DNA from: Plakobranchus ocellatus | Taxonomy: Eukaryota; Mollusca; Gastropoda; Plakobranchidae | DNA length: 25,523 nucleotides | Assembly: GCA_019648995.1 (NCBI GenBank) | Contig: BLXT01004186.1 | Location: forward strand, 1,816,617-1,842,139 | Reading direction: 5' to 3' | Shown here: piece by piece, positions 9,597-18,894 of the stretch | Layout: each line of letters opens with the position of its first letter | How positions within the stretch are numbered: the stretch's first letter is position 1 | Translations under genes and position numbers: made by a program | Notes under the pieces: generated by a model | Database searches by the model: none | Told to the model about the DNA's origin: nothing | What the model saw: only the letters and a program-made list of their open reading frames with translations

Positions 9597-11050
9597 AATT
9601 TCTAATCCAGAATAAGGCGACAACCGACTTTTTTGACCTGAAAACGAGGTGCATGTTGGAAGGATACTCCGCCGCAGCTGAGGTTTCACAGGAGATATGT
9701 TTTTACTGGCCTCATTGCTTAGGTTTTGGATATATTCTCTATAGGTGCTATGTTTATCGAATGTAAGGGTAAGGGCTAAAAATTTAGCCGTGGGCTTGGT
9801 GCCGATTTCTGTGCCGTCTATTGTTAAAGTTATTTCGTCCTTAGTGTTGAATGGGATAGCTTGCGTTTTTGTTGTGTTAACTGTAAGTCCTATAATTCTT
9901 AGGTGTTTTATTAAATTGGTAGTGTGTTGTTCTAAAATTGTTATCATTTTAGTACCCTTTGCGTCGTTATTGGCTTATCTGTGTATTTCTGTTATAGCCG
10001 TACGGATGTCATTTACTGGTATATTAAAGAGGGTCGGTGATATTTCTGCTCCTTGTGGGATTTCTTTTATTTGTTTCTTTATTGAGGAGAGGGAGGATCC
10101 TACTCTAACTTGGAACGTTTTATCTTGGTTGAAGTTAGCTATGTAATTATACATTAGTCCTTTTATCCCTAGCTTTTTAAGTTTCATAAGTAATCCTTCC
10201 CTCCACATGGTGTCGTAGGCTTTTTCTAGGTCGAGGAATATAGCTCCTACTGTTCTAGAGTTGTTTAAAAGTCGCTTTGACCGAATTCTCTAGAACGACA
10301 ATTTGGTCTAACGTTTGTCTATCCCTACGGAACCCAGCTTGTGTATCGCTTATAAGATTGTTAGCCTCGAGGTGGTATGTCAGCCTCTTGTTTGTTATTG
10401 ACTCTTATACTTTACCCTGGTGTGACGTTAGCGATATCGGTCTATAAGATGCTGGGTCTTTTTTATCTTTTCCTTGTTTGTATATCGGTATCAGTACTAT
10501 CACCACCGCATGTTTAAATTGTTTTGGAATGTTGCCAGAGGACCAGATTGCATTGAAGAGGGCTAGTATTTTCAATTTAAACGAGGGGGGAGTCTGGTTA
10601 ATCATTTCGTATGTGATGGCATCCTCCCCCGGCGCAGATTTTTTCTTGTTATCAAGGACTTCTTGTATTATTATAAGTGATATTATTATATCACTCGATA
10701 TAAATTCGAATTGCTTATTTAGTACCTCTGCCTTATCCTTATTGTTAACTGCAAATTTACTGTTGTTTTGTTCTTCCAGAGGCGCGACACTTTTTTGGAC
10801 TTTAGTTTCATGCCCCTCATACTCATGATTTGATCCCAGGCTTTTTTGGGGTTGTCTCTTATGTTTATATTATTTATGAAATTTCTCCATGCTGCTTTTT
10901 TAGTTTTCTTAATTACGGCCGTGGCTCTATTTCTTTTAATTCTACAGTTGGTGATATTTTCCTCCGTATTACTTTTGGTTAACTCTATTAGTGCTATTTT
11001 TCTTTCGTTTACTGCGTTTTGGCAGGATTCATCCCACCACCAAGAGCAAG
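9597..11050 (-). pseudogene. Jockey/I-type LINE reverse transcriptase, degenerate
   Basis: A non-LTR retrotransposon ORF2 reads on the minus strand with several frameshifts. In order: WWWDESCQNAVNERKIAL (about 11045-10992, linker after the endonuclease), DNKKKSAPGEDAITYEMI (about 10658-10605), a motif 0/1 block with HAVVIVLIPIYKQGKDKKDP and SYRPISLTS (about 10515-10420), TQAGFRRDRQTLDQ (about 10350-10310), motif A FLDLEKAYDTMW (about 10240-10205) with its catalytic Asp intact, PQGAEISPTLFNI (about 10065-10025), and the thumb with NTTKTQAIPF and KPTAKFLALTLTFDKH (about 9880-9745). The YADD motif has become ANND after a stop (about 9985-9965), so both catalytic aspartates of motif C are compromised. 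The endonuclease is missing, consistent with 5' truncation near 11050. No poly(A) tail or target-site duplication was identified. Confidence 0.75.
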
Positions 11051-11179
11051 TGGCATGTCCTCTGCTGTCTCACTGTCTGTCTCTACTTCTTTGAAAAGTA
11101 AAACATAAAGAAAGCAGGTTTTTTTATTGTTTGTTTTTTCTCTTTATTCCAAGCCTATATGTCATACAGGGCATCAAGA

Positions 11180-12001
11180 ACACAGATTCTGAAGGTTTCT
11201 GAAGATGTAGGTTGTGCAGTGGCCTGTGACATCATGTATTGATATGGTCAAGATATTTCTCGCAGTTTGGGTGCGGTGGTATTTGAAGGAGTTTATAGTT
11301 CCTTGGCTGTAGCTGGCTGGTGGTGTTTGGTGGTAGGAAATCAAGTTTGATGCTCCTCAAATCATCAACATTTGGATGCGCCGGGCAGTTGTCCATTACC
11401 ATACCAATAGATCTGCCCTGAAGAAGGAATTTTCCGTCCAGTTTTGGCACTCATTTTCAAAGCTGGCGCCAGTCATCCATGCCTTTTTGTTCAGTGTATA
11501 GTCAACTAACAGATTTTTCACATTCTTCTTGCATTGTGGCCTGAGTGATTTTTCTATGACCAACAGAAGCTATTCTTCTGCGTCTGACATGTTGGCAGCA
11601 GTCAAAACCGTCATCCCCTCTAATCTTCTTTCCTCCTGTACACCTTTCACCATCCAGTGCGAGTGTCTTGTCAGAAAGACGTAAAAGCTGCCTGTTTCGT
11701 CAACTTTGAATATATATCTTCTTCCCAACAATATTCCTTGAGGAGTGAAGGCAGGTCGTGCTGTTCCAGGCATTAGTAACCGTGCAGTCTACTGTAGCAG
11801 CCTCTTCACAAATATGATAGTCCAGAGGGCAATTCCATGCTGACGCTTCAAGCGTTCAATCCATCCTACGCTGGCAATGAAGTCTTTCATTTCTAATTCC
11901 TGAGCTATAAGTTCAGCCTGACTGTTTAAGATAATTTGAACAGAGAAGCACTTATCGCCCTGGTTTGTTCCAACCACAGGAACAAGGCTTGATGATGTCA
12001 C
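11180..12001 (-). pseudogene. pogo/Tigger-type DDE transposase, broken
   Basis: The minus strand encodes a cut-and-paste transposase of the Tc1/mariner-pogo group in at least three frames. First is a CENP-B-type helix-turn-helix remnant: ELIAQELEMKDFIASVGW followed by IERLKRQHGI (about 11915-11835). Then come YIFKVDETGSFY (about 11720-11685), carrying the first catalytic Asp, and a GMTVLTAANMSDAEE strand (about 11620-11575). After a stop come KKAWMTGASF (about 11490-11460), then GRSIGMVMDNCPAHP with the second Asp, and LDFLPPNTTSQLQP (about 11340-11290). The third acid is expected in QP-D-G. Here the frame slips to QPRNY, with the other frame giving GTINSFKYH, so the triad is incomplete. The N-terminal DNA-binding helix is also truncated. 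It abuts the 5' end of the LINE remnant. Confidence 0.7.
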
Positions 12002-12384
12002 TGTCTAGATTATCAGTAGTTCTCTGCCTTTTTCTGTCAGGTTGAAACTCAGTTGACAAATCAGTATTCACAATATTATTTTTTTAATATCTCCTGTTGA
12101 AAAATAGTGAATTTATAAACAATACCGAACAAAAACAAACACAAAAGGAATTACCTGAAAGTTAAGTGACCAATAAGAATGTACAGTTTACTTTAAAATG
12201 TCTAAAGCAGAGCATGCCAAAATAAAGAAAAACCAAAACAAAAACCAATGCCTGCAAAAACTTAGATAACCTTTTTTTTTTTAAAAAATGGCTGTGTTTC
12301 TATTAAAGAAATTAAAAGGAAGGTACAAAGCGAGCATGTGGTGAAAAGAAAAAAAAAAGTAAGAACTGCAGAATACTTAGATGC
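12002..12384. other. AT-rich spacer, nothing recognised
   Basis: Low-complexity A- and T-rich DNA between the pogo remnant and the Myb/SANT-like exon. No inverted terminal repeat of the pogo element could be identified by eye. Confidence 0.5.
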
Positions 12385-12855
12385 CTAATGGACAAACTAT
12401 TTTTGTGCGAGTTGCTTTTCAATGAGTTCAATTTTCTTTTTATAGTATTCCTCCTTTTGGGGAAGCACTCGTTGTTTTATCCTGCTCTCCTCTATCATGA
12501 CATCAAGATACTCCTCCCATCATTTAGGGTCATCTTCACCCTGCATCATGCTTCTGCCCGAAGAATGCCTTCGCGTTCTCCGCCTGCTATTGATCACTTG
12601 GACCTTTGCAGGAACAGGATTTGATGTAATCTGCTGCTCAATAGGAGCAGTAGATTGTTCTTCTGATACTTCTAATGCACTGCATGGCTCACATGGCAAT
12701 GTCACAATCTGCTCATCAATCAAAATTGGTGAGGAAGCTCCCTTCTGAGATTGAGGGCTTTTTGCGCTTGTGGGCAGAGTCTCCTCAGGAATTGGTAGAG
12801 TGGCCACGCAAGTGTCAGGTACTGTAAATGTAAAAGAGTTTTTCTGTAAACTCAT
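12385..12855 (-). CDS. Possible last exon of a Myb/SANT-like domain protein (Harbinger-type or host)
   Basis: A minus-strand frame runs from an ATG at 12855 through a Pro/Ser/Gln-rich linker and a basic RRRTRRHSSGRS patch (about residues 90-101). After a single stop at DDPK it continues in the same frame as WEEYLDVMIEESRIKQ, EEYYKKKIELIEKQL and a final stop at 12384-12386. The terminal KEEYYKKKIELIEK helix is the usual C-terminal tail of Myb/SANT-like proteins found beside Harbinger transposases or as domesticated genes. The N-terminal trihelix itself is not seen. CTCTTTTACATTTACAG ending at 12822 is a good splice acceptor, so the true exon may start at 12821 rather than at the ATG. The single stop suggests a young pseudogene or a sequencing error. 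Family assignment is inference. Confidence 0.4.
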
Positions 12856-12859
12856 TGTT

Positions 12860-13327
12860 TAAAGCATATTATATTATGTAACCTGTAGCATGCCTGTACT
12901 GAAAAAAGAAAATGAAGTACGGAAACAGTTCTGATGAATGCGAAAACTCAATTTCAATTTTTAGTAAATTATAGTTCAATTCTGGCACCTAAGTCAATGT
13001 TACCACACAAAGGTGTCGTTTATTTACCCTTGGATAATCATTCAAACATACAAGTTGTAAATGCACAATATCAATATATCTTAACATTTTTTGTGAATTG
13101 GAGCATGTACTGTGAACAGAGAAATTGGCAAATATTTGCACTTTTCCCTTGCTTGTGTAATGCTTTTAAACAATCATATAAAATCAGCTTTTGTAGCTAT
13201 TGACTAGAAATTTGAAGCGCAAAATGTCCAAATGAAGAGCATTTTATGTCAGTATAAGGCAATTATAACGATAACTCATGATATGGTATTCATCCACTTA
13301 TCTGTCTATAAAAAAAAAATCATTATC
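12860..13327. other. No gene recognised
   Basis: AT-rich DNA upstream of the Myb/SANT-like exon and left of the piggyBac element. The plus-strand frame at 12934-13203 shows no domain. Upstream exons of the minus-strand Myb/SANT-like gene, if it exists, would be expected here or beyond, but none was recognised. Confidence 0.45.
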
Positions 13328-14319
13328 TTAACCCAATACTTCTCACTGTGATCTGCCTCATTTTATGCCCAACTACTAAATCAAGGGAAGTAACTGGATG
13401 AAAAAATACCTCACTTTACAAAAAAAAAAAAAGACAACTCCTGCATATTCTTTCATAGATCTATCTCTTTAAAAAATAAGTCCATATAAATAAATAAATT
13501 TCCTGTCATTTGATATATATGACATCCATGCCTTATGACGAATACAAAATTGAAAAACAAAATTAAGTGAAAATTTTGAAAAAGCACACATTTTTCTTGT
13601 TTGTAATTTGTAATAAATCATATTTATGAAATCTTGCAAAGCAAGTTCTTTGACACAAGTGTACATGCATGAATACCAAACACAGAATTGGTTTGACTTT
13701 TTCGAGCATAAAAGTTGGTTTGATCAGCCATCAGCTCATAAAAGGATGGGGTAAAGTAAGATCAAATGCTTACAATGGAGATTAAATGGTATCAAAATCT
13801 ATGACAGATCCAGTATGTGATGAAAATTCTCCTACTGTCACATCATTCAAGATCTCAGACCATTCATTAGGGACTGTAGGTTGTGTAGTTTGTGGCTCTG
13901 AATAGTCACTGTCACTGATCAATAGATCTATAGTAGGCCCATTCCCTGTTTCAAAATCAACATCGACATCAGATTAATCACCTGAATCAATACCAATGAC
14001 CTCAGTTTCATCTAAGCCACTTTGGGAGGCTAAAGAATTGAGAAAGTCAAAGGCAGTGTTTCAAATTTTGGAGAAAAGGATAGGTTTGGTGATAAAAAAA
14101 TGGTCAAACTTAAAAAAAAAAACGCAAATAAGTTTCTAATTGGCTAAACTCAAGGCTGTAAACTGCTTCTTTTAGTTTCATTTTTGCTCTGCTATGCCCT
14201 TTTGCCATAAAAGAGCTTAAAAAAAATGTACGCTTCCTGGTTAAAAATCGGGCACAGAAACATGACCAGAGTTGGAGATTAGCGTGCACAAACAGGCGCA
14301 TCATATAGCATTGGGTTAA
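13328..14319 (-). mobile_element. piggyBac deletion derivative with both termini and TTAA duplication
   Basis: The plus strand reads TTAACCCAATACT at 13328-13340, and the other end reads AGCATTGGGTTAA at 14307-14319. Inverted, the ends agree over TTAACCCAAT-R-CT with one mismatch. TTAA target duplication next to CCC...GGG ends is the hallmark of piggyBac transposons. The element between the TTAA copies is 984 bp (13332-14315), far shorter than an autonomous piggyBac, and holds only an N-terminal piece of transposase reading minus. The terminal homology may continue weakly (GATGCGCC against GATCTGCC). It is most simply an internally deleted, non-autonomous copy that moved as a unit or decayed in place. 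Confidence 0.75.
13690..14050 (-). pseudogene. piggyBac transposase N-terminal remnant inside the element
   Basis: Reading minus, an acidic Ser/Asp/Glu-rich N-terminus (DETEVIGIDSGD, stop, SDVDVDFETGNGPTIDLL, then SDSDYSEP) leads to PNEWSEILNDVTVGEFSSHT, the W-x(n)-V-x-F block that starts the piggyBac transposase domain. After stops and a frame change, PFYELMADQTNFYARKSQTN (about 13745-13690) matches the F-x-L-i-x-x-TN-YA helix. Catalytic Asp blocks are not present within this element, so it has no transposase activity of its own. The acidic leader is typical of PGBD-type proteins. Confidence 0.6.
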
Positions 14320-14437
14320 CTGCTTTCAGGTATCAATATCCCAATACCAATACAACTATACACATATCCATCAGAGTTTGAAATGTCAAAAGCATTGACT
14401 GGATATTTTTTTATTTACCCTGACTCCGTGGATTGGA

Positions 14438-14500
14438 CTGCGACTTCGCAGATTAAAACTGCGAACCAATCGGATTTTCTCGATGGTTTGCTGCGCAGAT
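14438..14500. repeat. Cluster of imperfect inverted repeats (CTGCG... stems)
   Basis: CTGCGACTTCGCAG at 14438-14451 pairs with itself (CTGCGA/TCGCAG, 2-base loop). Next, CTGCGAACCAATCG (14459-14472) can pair imperfectly with CGATGGTTTGCTGCGCAG (14481-14498). The GC-rich stems stand out from the AT-rich surroundings and lie between the two piggyBac remnants. They could be a subterminal hairpin of one of them or an unrelated foldback; nothing ties them firmly to either. Confidence 0.45.
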
Positions 14501-14529
14501 TTTTAAAAAATAATTTTTTTTTTCTTTAA

Positions 14530-15466
14530 CCTTGATTTCTCAAGAAAGAGAAATCTCCCGTTGTCAGTTTTTGAATTGCCAAATCCGTAGGCATTTCCTT
14601 GCGAGTGGACTAAATAGTCCCTGTACAAGATGTGCCTCGCTGAACAAGCATATCACAGAGGGCAGAATGTGTGTAATAGTTGTCCCTGGTAGCCTTCGTC
14701 GAGTAGGGGTCGAAGAGGCGAAGGACATCATCTGTTAGCTTGATGTTGATGTTAGGGTCAGAAGCATAGATTTCAAACCAGTACACATAACCTGAGCAAG
14801 TTTCACGTAATTGGTAGAACTTAATCCCCGAGGGGCTTACATTTTTTTCTTTCAAGTAGTATACTTTAAAACGAGGCTGGTCTCTCAAAACGCACATTGC
14901 CTCATTGATGGCAATGTTTTGGGTTTGGAACATAGACTTGTTAAAAGCGGCACTGAAGATGCTCGTACACACTTGCCTGGTCATGTGCAGTTGGTCTTGA
15001 TTGGCCTCACAACAGGAATGTATGTAAGGTTGTCATTTAGGTGGAACATGCTAAGCAAACCTTTGAAATAGTCCCGTCAAATAATGGTTGCCGCAAAGGG
15101 CGTGTTGATAAAAAGTTCAAGAACCCAGTAGTCTTTGATTGATGATTTTCTGACTACGCCCATGTGAATCAAAATCAAAATACATGTAAGACCTTCGATG
15201 ATTTTCAAGGTGGAAGTTTTCAAGTTTTGCAGGATGTTTCTTCCTTTTGTTTTAACTGGTATGGTTGCTGAGCCCTCAATTGAGTGGCGTACAAGTTGGC
15301 TTGTTCTTTCACATGTTTCATCATCCATGTTGGAAAAAAAAAAATATGGCAAACAGGGAAGGAGGCATGTTTCTTCAATGTCGAATTTAAGGCTGCTGTC
15401 AGCTAGAATGAGAAAATGAGAATGGGTATTGTTGTTAGATAGAAGAGTGGCTTCCTGAATAGGCAT
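14530..15466 (-). pseudogene. Second piggyBac transposase remnant, catalytic region
   Basis: The minus strand carries the central part of a piggyBac transposase distinct from the 13328-14319 element. It begins near 15240 with LKIIEGLTCILILIHMGVV and IKDYWVLELFINTPF, then after a stop and frame change RDYFKGLLSMFHLNDN (about 15075-15030), matching the MGI...YW...F..i...LHF-DN pattern. The 124-codon frame 14984-14610 holds SMFQTQNIAINEAM, where the family has DEAM with the first catalytic Asp, here N. It continues with YVYWFEIY and DNYYTHSALCDMLVQRGT, which retains the second Asp. After one stop, RKEMPTDLAIQKLTTGDFSF (about 14605-14545) continues. The final Asp and the C-terminal Cys-rich finger are missing and no TTAA/CCC ends were found. 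The D-to-N change implies catalytic loss. Confidence 0.7.
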
Positions 15467-15664
15467 GCCACATATTGATAGTATTATCTTACACTTTTCT
15501 CTAATTTTTTTTTATTTGCGCTATTTTTGTCAATACAATTATCATAAACCACTTGTAAAAATTAGACTGGATTAGTTTCAGACCTTCATCCACAAGGTAC
15601 AATCTTATTAACTTACCACCTTAGGTACAGGTAGTTAAACATATACTTCATTAATTAAATGATT

Positions 15665-16564
15665 ATAATTTAGAAAAACCAATGCCTGGAGGATGTCATC
15701 CCTATCAATGACCATTGGCGTTCTGAACAAATAAAATTGTAAATGGAAAAGCCTCTTTAAGCACCAGCTGAGGTCATTGAATACAGACTCTAAAAGAGTT
15801 TGACGTGGGTTAAAATTTTCATCTACACATAAAATGCACTTAGTTTTTTAACATAATCTGGAAAGTCAGCATACGACTTAAAACTGTTCATGAGTTGCCA
15901 ATAAGGCTCAGTTATAAAAACATTACGAAATGAAAGCACAGCAACATTGGTTAGAATTCTCTTGTCTGAGATATCTTCCAGTAATGATTGCAATTTCAGA
16001 TTGTCATGGGAATTAAAATCGTTAAAAAATTCAACAATATGGTCTCTGTGATGGAGAAAAGCAATAGCATTTTGAAACAAGTTATTAAACCTGTTAGATT
16101 GACAGCTTGTGAACTTTGATTTTACATCTTTAATAGAGCAAAATGCCAGCCAATTTTGGCGACACCCACTTTTTTCATCACACCGGGGCCAAAAGACTTC
16201 TGCAGCCAGGCGAATTGCGCATAATGATGCACACTCAGCCACATTGGCAAACTTAAGGTTCGAATCCCGGCCAAGTTTTTCTTGCCCTTCTCTTATCTTT
16301 TATTGCATCTCCTGATGCTGTTGAAAATGCTAAAAGGAAATGTGCGTTGCAAAATATAAAATGAGTCGAAGTTTCACAACTTAACAAATCAATTTTTAAC
16401 TGCTGCATCTTTTGATCAAATGCTTTCATGACAGCAGCTCTGTCTGACATGAGACATTTCATTTTCTCTATTATTTCCTTAAAAAGCTTTTCTTCATCTT
16501 TGTTACTGTCAACTAAACAATGGATTTCTATAATTTCGCTAAATGCATTGATACATGTATACAT
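15665..16564 (-). pseudogene. hAT-like transposase copy B, catalytic core
   Basis: The minus strand holds the best-preserved core of the unfamiliar family. Frame 16564-16253 gives LFKEIIEKMKCLMSDRAAVM (D block near 16427-16448) and HFIFCNAHFLLAFSTASGDA (CNAHF at 16338-16351). A frame change then gives EKLGRDSNLKFAN, and frame 16242-15823 gives CDEKSGCRQNWLAFCSIKDV, FTSCQSNRFNNLFQNA, HHRDHIVEFFNDFNSHDNL and EPYWQLMNSFKSYADFPDY. After one stop, DENFNPRQTLLESVFND continues to about 15665. An acidic block followed about 35 residues later by CNAH (C-x-x-H) is the arrangement seen in hAT RNase H-fold transposases. That similarity is my inference; overall sequence does not match a hAT family I can name. 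Only two or three lesions interrupt this part. Confidence 0.6.
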
Positions 16565-16934
16565 CTAAGAGTGTATCAGAATCCTCACTAACCAGTTCAT
16601 TAAACCCTAAAGAAAGTTTTTTGCCATTTGACAAAACAATGTTTGTTACAGACACAGTAGAAATCACTTTTGAACAGTTTTCAGCAGAAACATTTGCTTC
16701 GCCTTGAAATGCATAAAATGTTTTTCTTACATCATCTGAAAACCGATGACTACTGCCATCCTCCCTTAGTTTAACATTTTCAAGACTGTTTTCTTTATCA
16801 AAAGATAACATTTGTTTTAATTCAAAACGTGTTTCTTTCTCTTTGTGATGTTTTATAATGCGACTTAAATGATTGCTATTTTTTGACATTATTTTTTTCA
16901 AGTTCAATGAACTCTTAGCTTTTTCTTTTTTCAA
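16565..16934 (-). pseudogene. hAT-like copy B, GEANV block with internal deletion
   Basis: Frame 16934-16539 reads minus with a basic start (KKEKAKSSLNLKKIMSKNSN), a FELKQMLSFDKEN helix, GSSHRFSDDVRKTFYAFQ and GEANVSAENC (GEANV at 16689-16703). It then passes directly into SNGKKLSLGFNELVSEDSD and TLLDVYMYQ. In copies A, C1 and C2 about 50 residues holding the first acidic block (ACDGT or DGTSRD) lie between these two parts. In copy B the join, near 16640-16655, leaves the frame open, so the deletion is in frame. This frame overlaps the next core frame (16564) by about 26 bases, giving a minus-strand frameshift boundary. Confidence 0.6.
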
Positions 16935-17303
16935 AAGTTATTGCATGGGGATTTGCTCATGTCTTACTTCATTTACAGTTTTTATTATATTCTTGGTTTT
17001 CCAAATAGTTTTGAGCTTTTTAGAATGTCAACTTTCATAGTAAAATGTTCTTTCTGAGTAATAGCTTCTTTTAAATCGCTCTGTAATTTTATAACATATT
17101 TGGTTAAACAAGCATTATCATCATTTAACTTTTTCATGTCAACATTGATGATTTCATATTTAATTCTGTTTTGCTGACATAGATGATCTAATGATTTCAA
17201 TTTATCATTATCACTTTGTAGACTTTTAATGATGTTCTTTAGATTTTTACAATCTTCACAATGGTTCCATTGTTAGACAAAGTAGGAAAAACAGTATCAG
17301 ATC
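16935..17303 (-). pseudogene. hAT-like copy B, coiled-coil exon
   Basis: After TTTCCACAG (acceptor, exon from 17303) a short Ser/Thr stretch leads, with one base slip, into WNHCEDCKNLKNIIKSLQSD and a heptad-rich segment (frame 17200-16985) containing DMKKLNDDNACLTKYVIKLQ and KEHFTMKVDILKS. The even spacing of Leu, Ile and Asn predicts a coiled coil, plausibly for transposase multimerisation. CEDC might bind zinc with downstream residues. Copies A (6450-6230) and C2 (19860-19330) have the same coil at the same place. Stops after residue KPRI break the link to the next block. Confidence 0.5.
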
Positions 17304-17453
17304 CTGTGGAAATAGTATCAGGATTTTAAAAATGTGATTGTAAAAATAATTTCACTTTATCCTTATCTTTTTTTTTTTTACCTTAGACAGAGATTTGGCT
17401 CTGTTCACCACTGACTGAATCTAAGTTGTTAACTGCTTATCACTTATTGTGAC

Positions 17454-17807
17454 TTATAGTATACTACTGAATGATGGGCTTAAAGCTTTAAGCCATTTGC
17501 TCACAAAAAATCCCGACAATTTTTCTTGATTTCTAAAATGATCAAGAGCAGTAATATGGTTTGTTATATAAGTGGCAGTTGATTTTGCAAGAAATTCAGC
17601 TGTGCCAGTTAGGTGAAGCCGTGTCAGAACAAGGTCAGATAGTGGTTGTTCAAGAGCAAAGAAGTCATGCTTTCCCTCCATATACTGGCACATTTCATCT
17701 GATGACTTATGCTTGCAGGCTTTCAAAAGGTTCATAATAGTTCTTCTAATTCGGCTTTCTGTCAAAGAAACAGTATCTGGAACAATCTTTTCCAACCAGG
17801 TTGTAAG
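17454..17807 (-). pseudogene. hAT-like copy B, N-terminal exon
   Basis: A minus-strand frame of about 117 codons starts right after TTCTGTATTTCAG (acceptor ending at 17808) with LTTWLEKIVPDTVSLTESRI. It contains KACKHKSSDEMCQYMEGKHD, FFALEQPLSDLVLTRLHLTG, an ITNHITALDHFRNQE helix and FVSKWLKALSPS, then a stop. The first and last blocks reappear in C2 (SWLVKLVPNTEYVTES and FVSIWLKPPSPS at 20431-20080), which shows they belong to the family and not to an unrelated gene. The region is well preserved, with no internal stop, and may be a DNA-binding or dimerisation domain; I recognise no named domain. The upstream exon is not seen. Confidence 0.55.
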
Positions 17808-18059
17808 CTGAAATACAGAAAATTACAGTGCGTGTTTAGATGTGCATGTATTAAAAGTATGGAAATATCTGAGGCTTTGTACAGATTCCTTTTAAAATTT
17901 TTACCCCATACACTCTGTTGGATTTTAATGGATTTTTATCTTTGTTTTAATTTGCTTGAGAACCTGATGGAAGCCCATCAGAGAGAGAGTGAATGAACAG
18001 AAACCCTGAGATCATCGCTTAATGGTAAACTGGGTACACCAATAATCAATCAATCATGC

Positions 18060-18880
18060 CTGGCAGGATACCAGAGTTAAAAAATTGATGAAGTTGCTGT
18101 CTGTGGAAAAATTAAGGCTGCTGCAGCTTCAAAGAAGCAGTTGAAGCGATTGGACCTGAAACTTGGATTAAACGATTTTAATGAACAAAAACTCAACCAA
18201 TCTTGGCGACGCCCGCTTTTTTCATTCCCTCGAGGCCCTAAACAGTCACAAGCTAACCGTAAAAGGCCTGTAGTTGCTGTTTCAGATTCTTTAGAAACCT
18301 GTCTAAGCCTTTCATTTTTATCACGTCCAAGCTCTTCACCTGCTTCCTTTTCCACTGCCAACAGAGCATTATTACAAGCAGTGCCCACTGCACGTAAGAA
18401 GTGAGCGTTGCAATGTAAAAAATGAACTTGCGTGCTGATACCTAAATCACTGTTGAGGGAATCTTCTAATTTATTTGCAAACAATTTCATAACTGCAGCA
18501 CGGTTAGTTATGGTGCACTTGATTTTTTATAACAGTTCCCTCAAAAGTGTTTCAGTATCAGCATAAGTAAGTTCAGAAAAACAATCGGCAAGTCTTCTTA
18601 ACATAAATAAAGTTATATCTAGTAACGTACTGGCATTTTCTGTGGCTAAAGGGACAAAACCTAAATATAGTGTGGAGCCATCAGACAGAGACAGCTGCTT
18701 ACCAACAATCTTTTTTCCATCTCTTAAGTGCCATCACTCTGAAGAGTGGCATAATCATTCCTCACAATTGACTGAGCTACTTGCAAGTTACTTAAAACAA
18801 ATCCTTCGTCACATATAGATCTATTTCCAACAGTCTGAGCACAGGGTAAGGGTTGAGTGATCTTGTAATAAAAAATTTTC
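18060..18880 (-). pseudogene. hAT-like copy C1, partial core
   Basis: Reading minus from 18880: PLPCAQTVGNRSICDEGFVL and LQVAQSIVRNDYATLQSDGT (first acidic block), a one-base slip, RDGKKIVGKQLSLSDGSTLY, LGFVPLATENASTLLDITL, a stop after RELL, then IKCTITNRAAVMKLFANKL. From 18490 the 137-codon frame gives QVHFLHCNAHFL (CNAHF at 18398-18412), EEAGEELGRDK-type sequence, GPRGNEKSGRRQDWLSFCSL and FRSNRFNCFFEAAAA. The SDRAAVM block of copy B is TNRAAVM here, so the second acid is Asn. Homology ends near 18060 at the HHRDHIVEFF equivalent, with a frameshift just before, so the C-terminal quarter is missing. It is a different subfamily from B and C2, to judge by residue differences. Confidence 0.6.
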
Positions 18881-18894
18881 TCAGACACAAAGTG

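Noticed and set aside
10478..11094. Plus-strand frames of 116 and 82 codons rich in Leu/Phe/Ser, resembling membrane proteins
   Set aside because: They are antisense shadows of the LINE reverse transcriptase on the minus strand.
16256..16277. AAGGTTCGAATCCCGGCC looks like a tRNA T arm or SINE B box
   Set aside because: On the minus strand it encodes LGRDSNLK, which aligns with LGRDKNERL in C1 and GLDLNHKF in copy A, and no A box lies at the right distance. The likeness is coincidental.
17990..18060. CCCTGAGATCATCG near 18004 as a third copy of the SINE tail
   Set aside because: Only about ten bases match the tail and no polymerase III boxes precede it.
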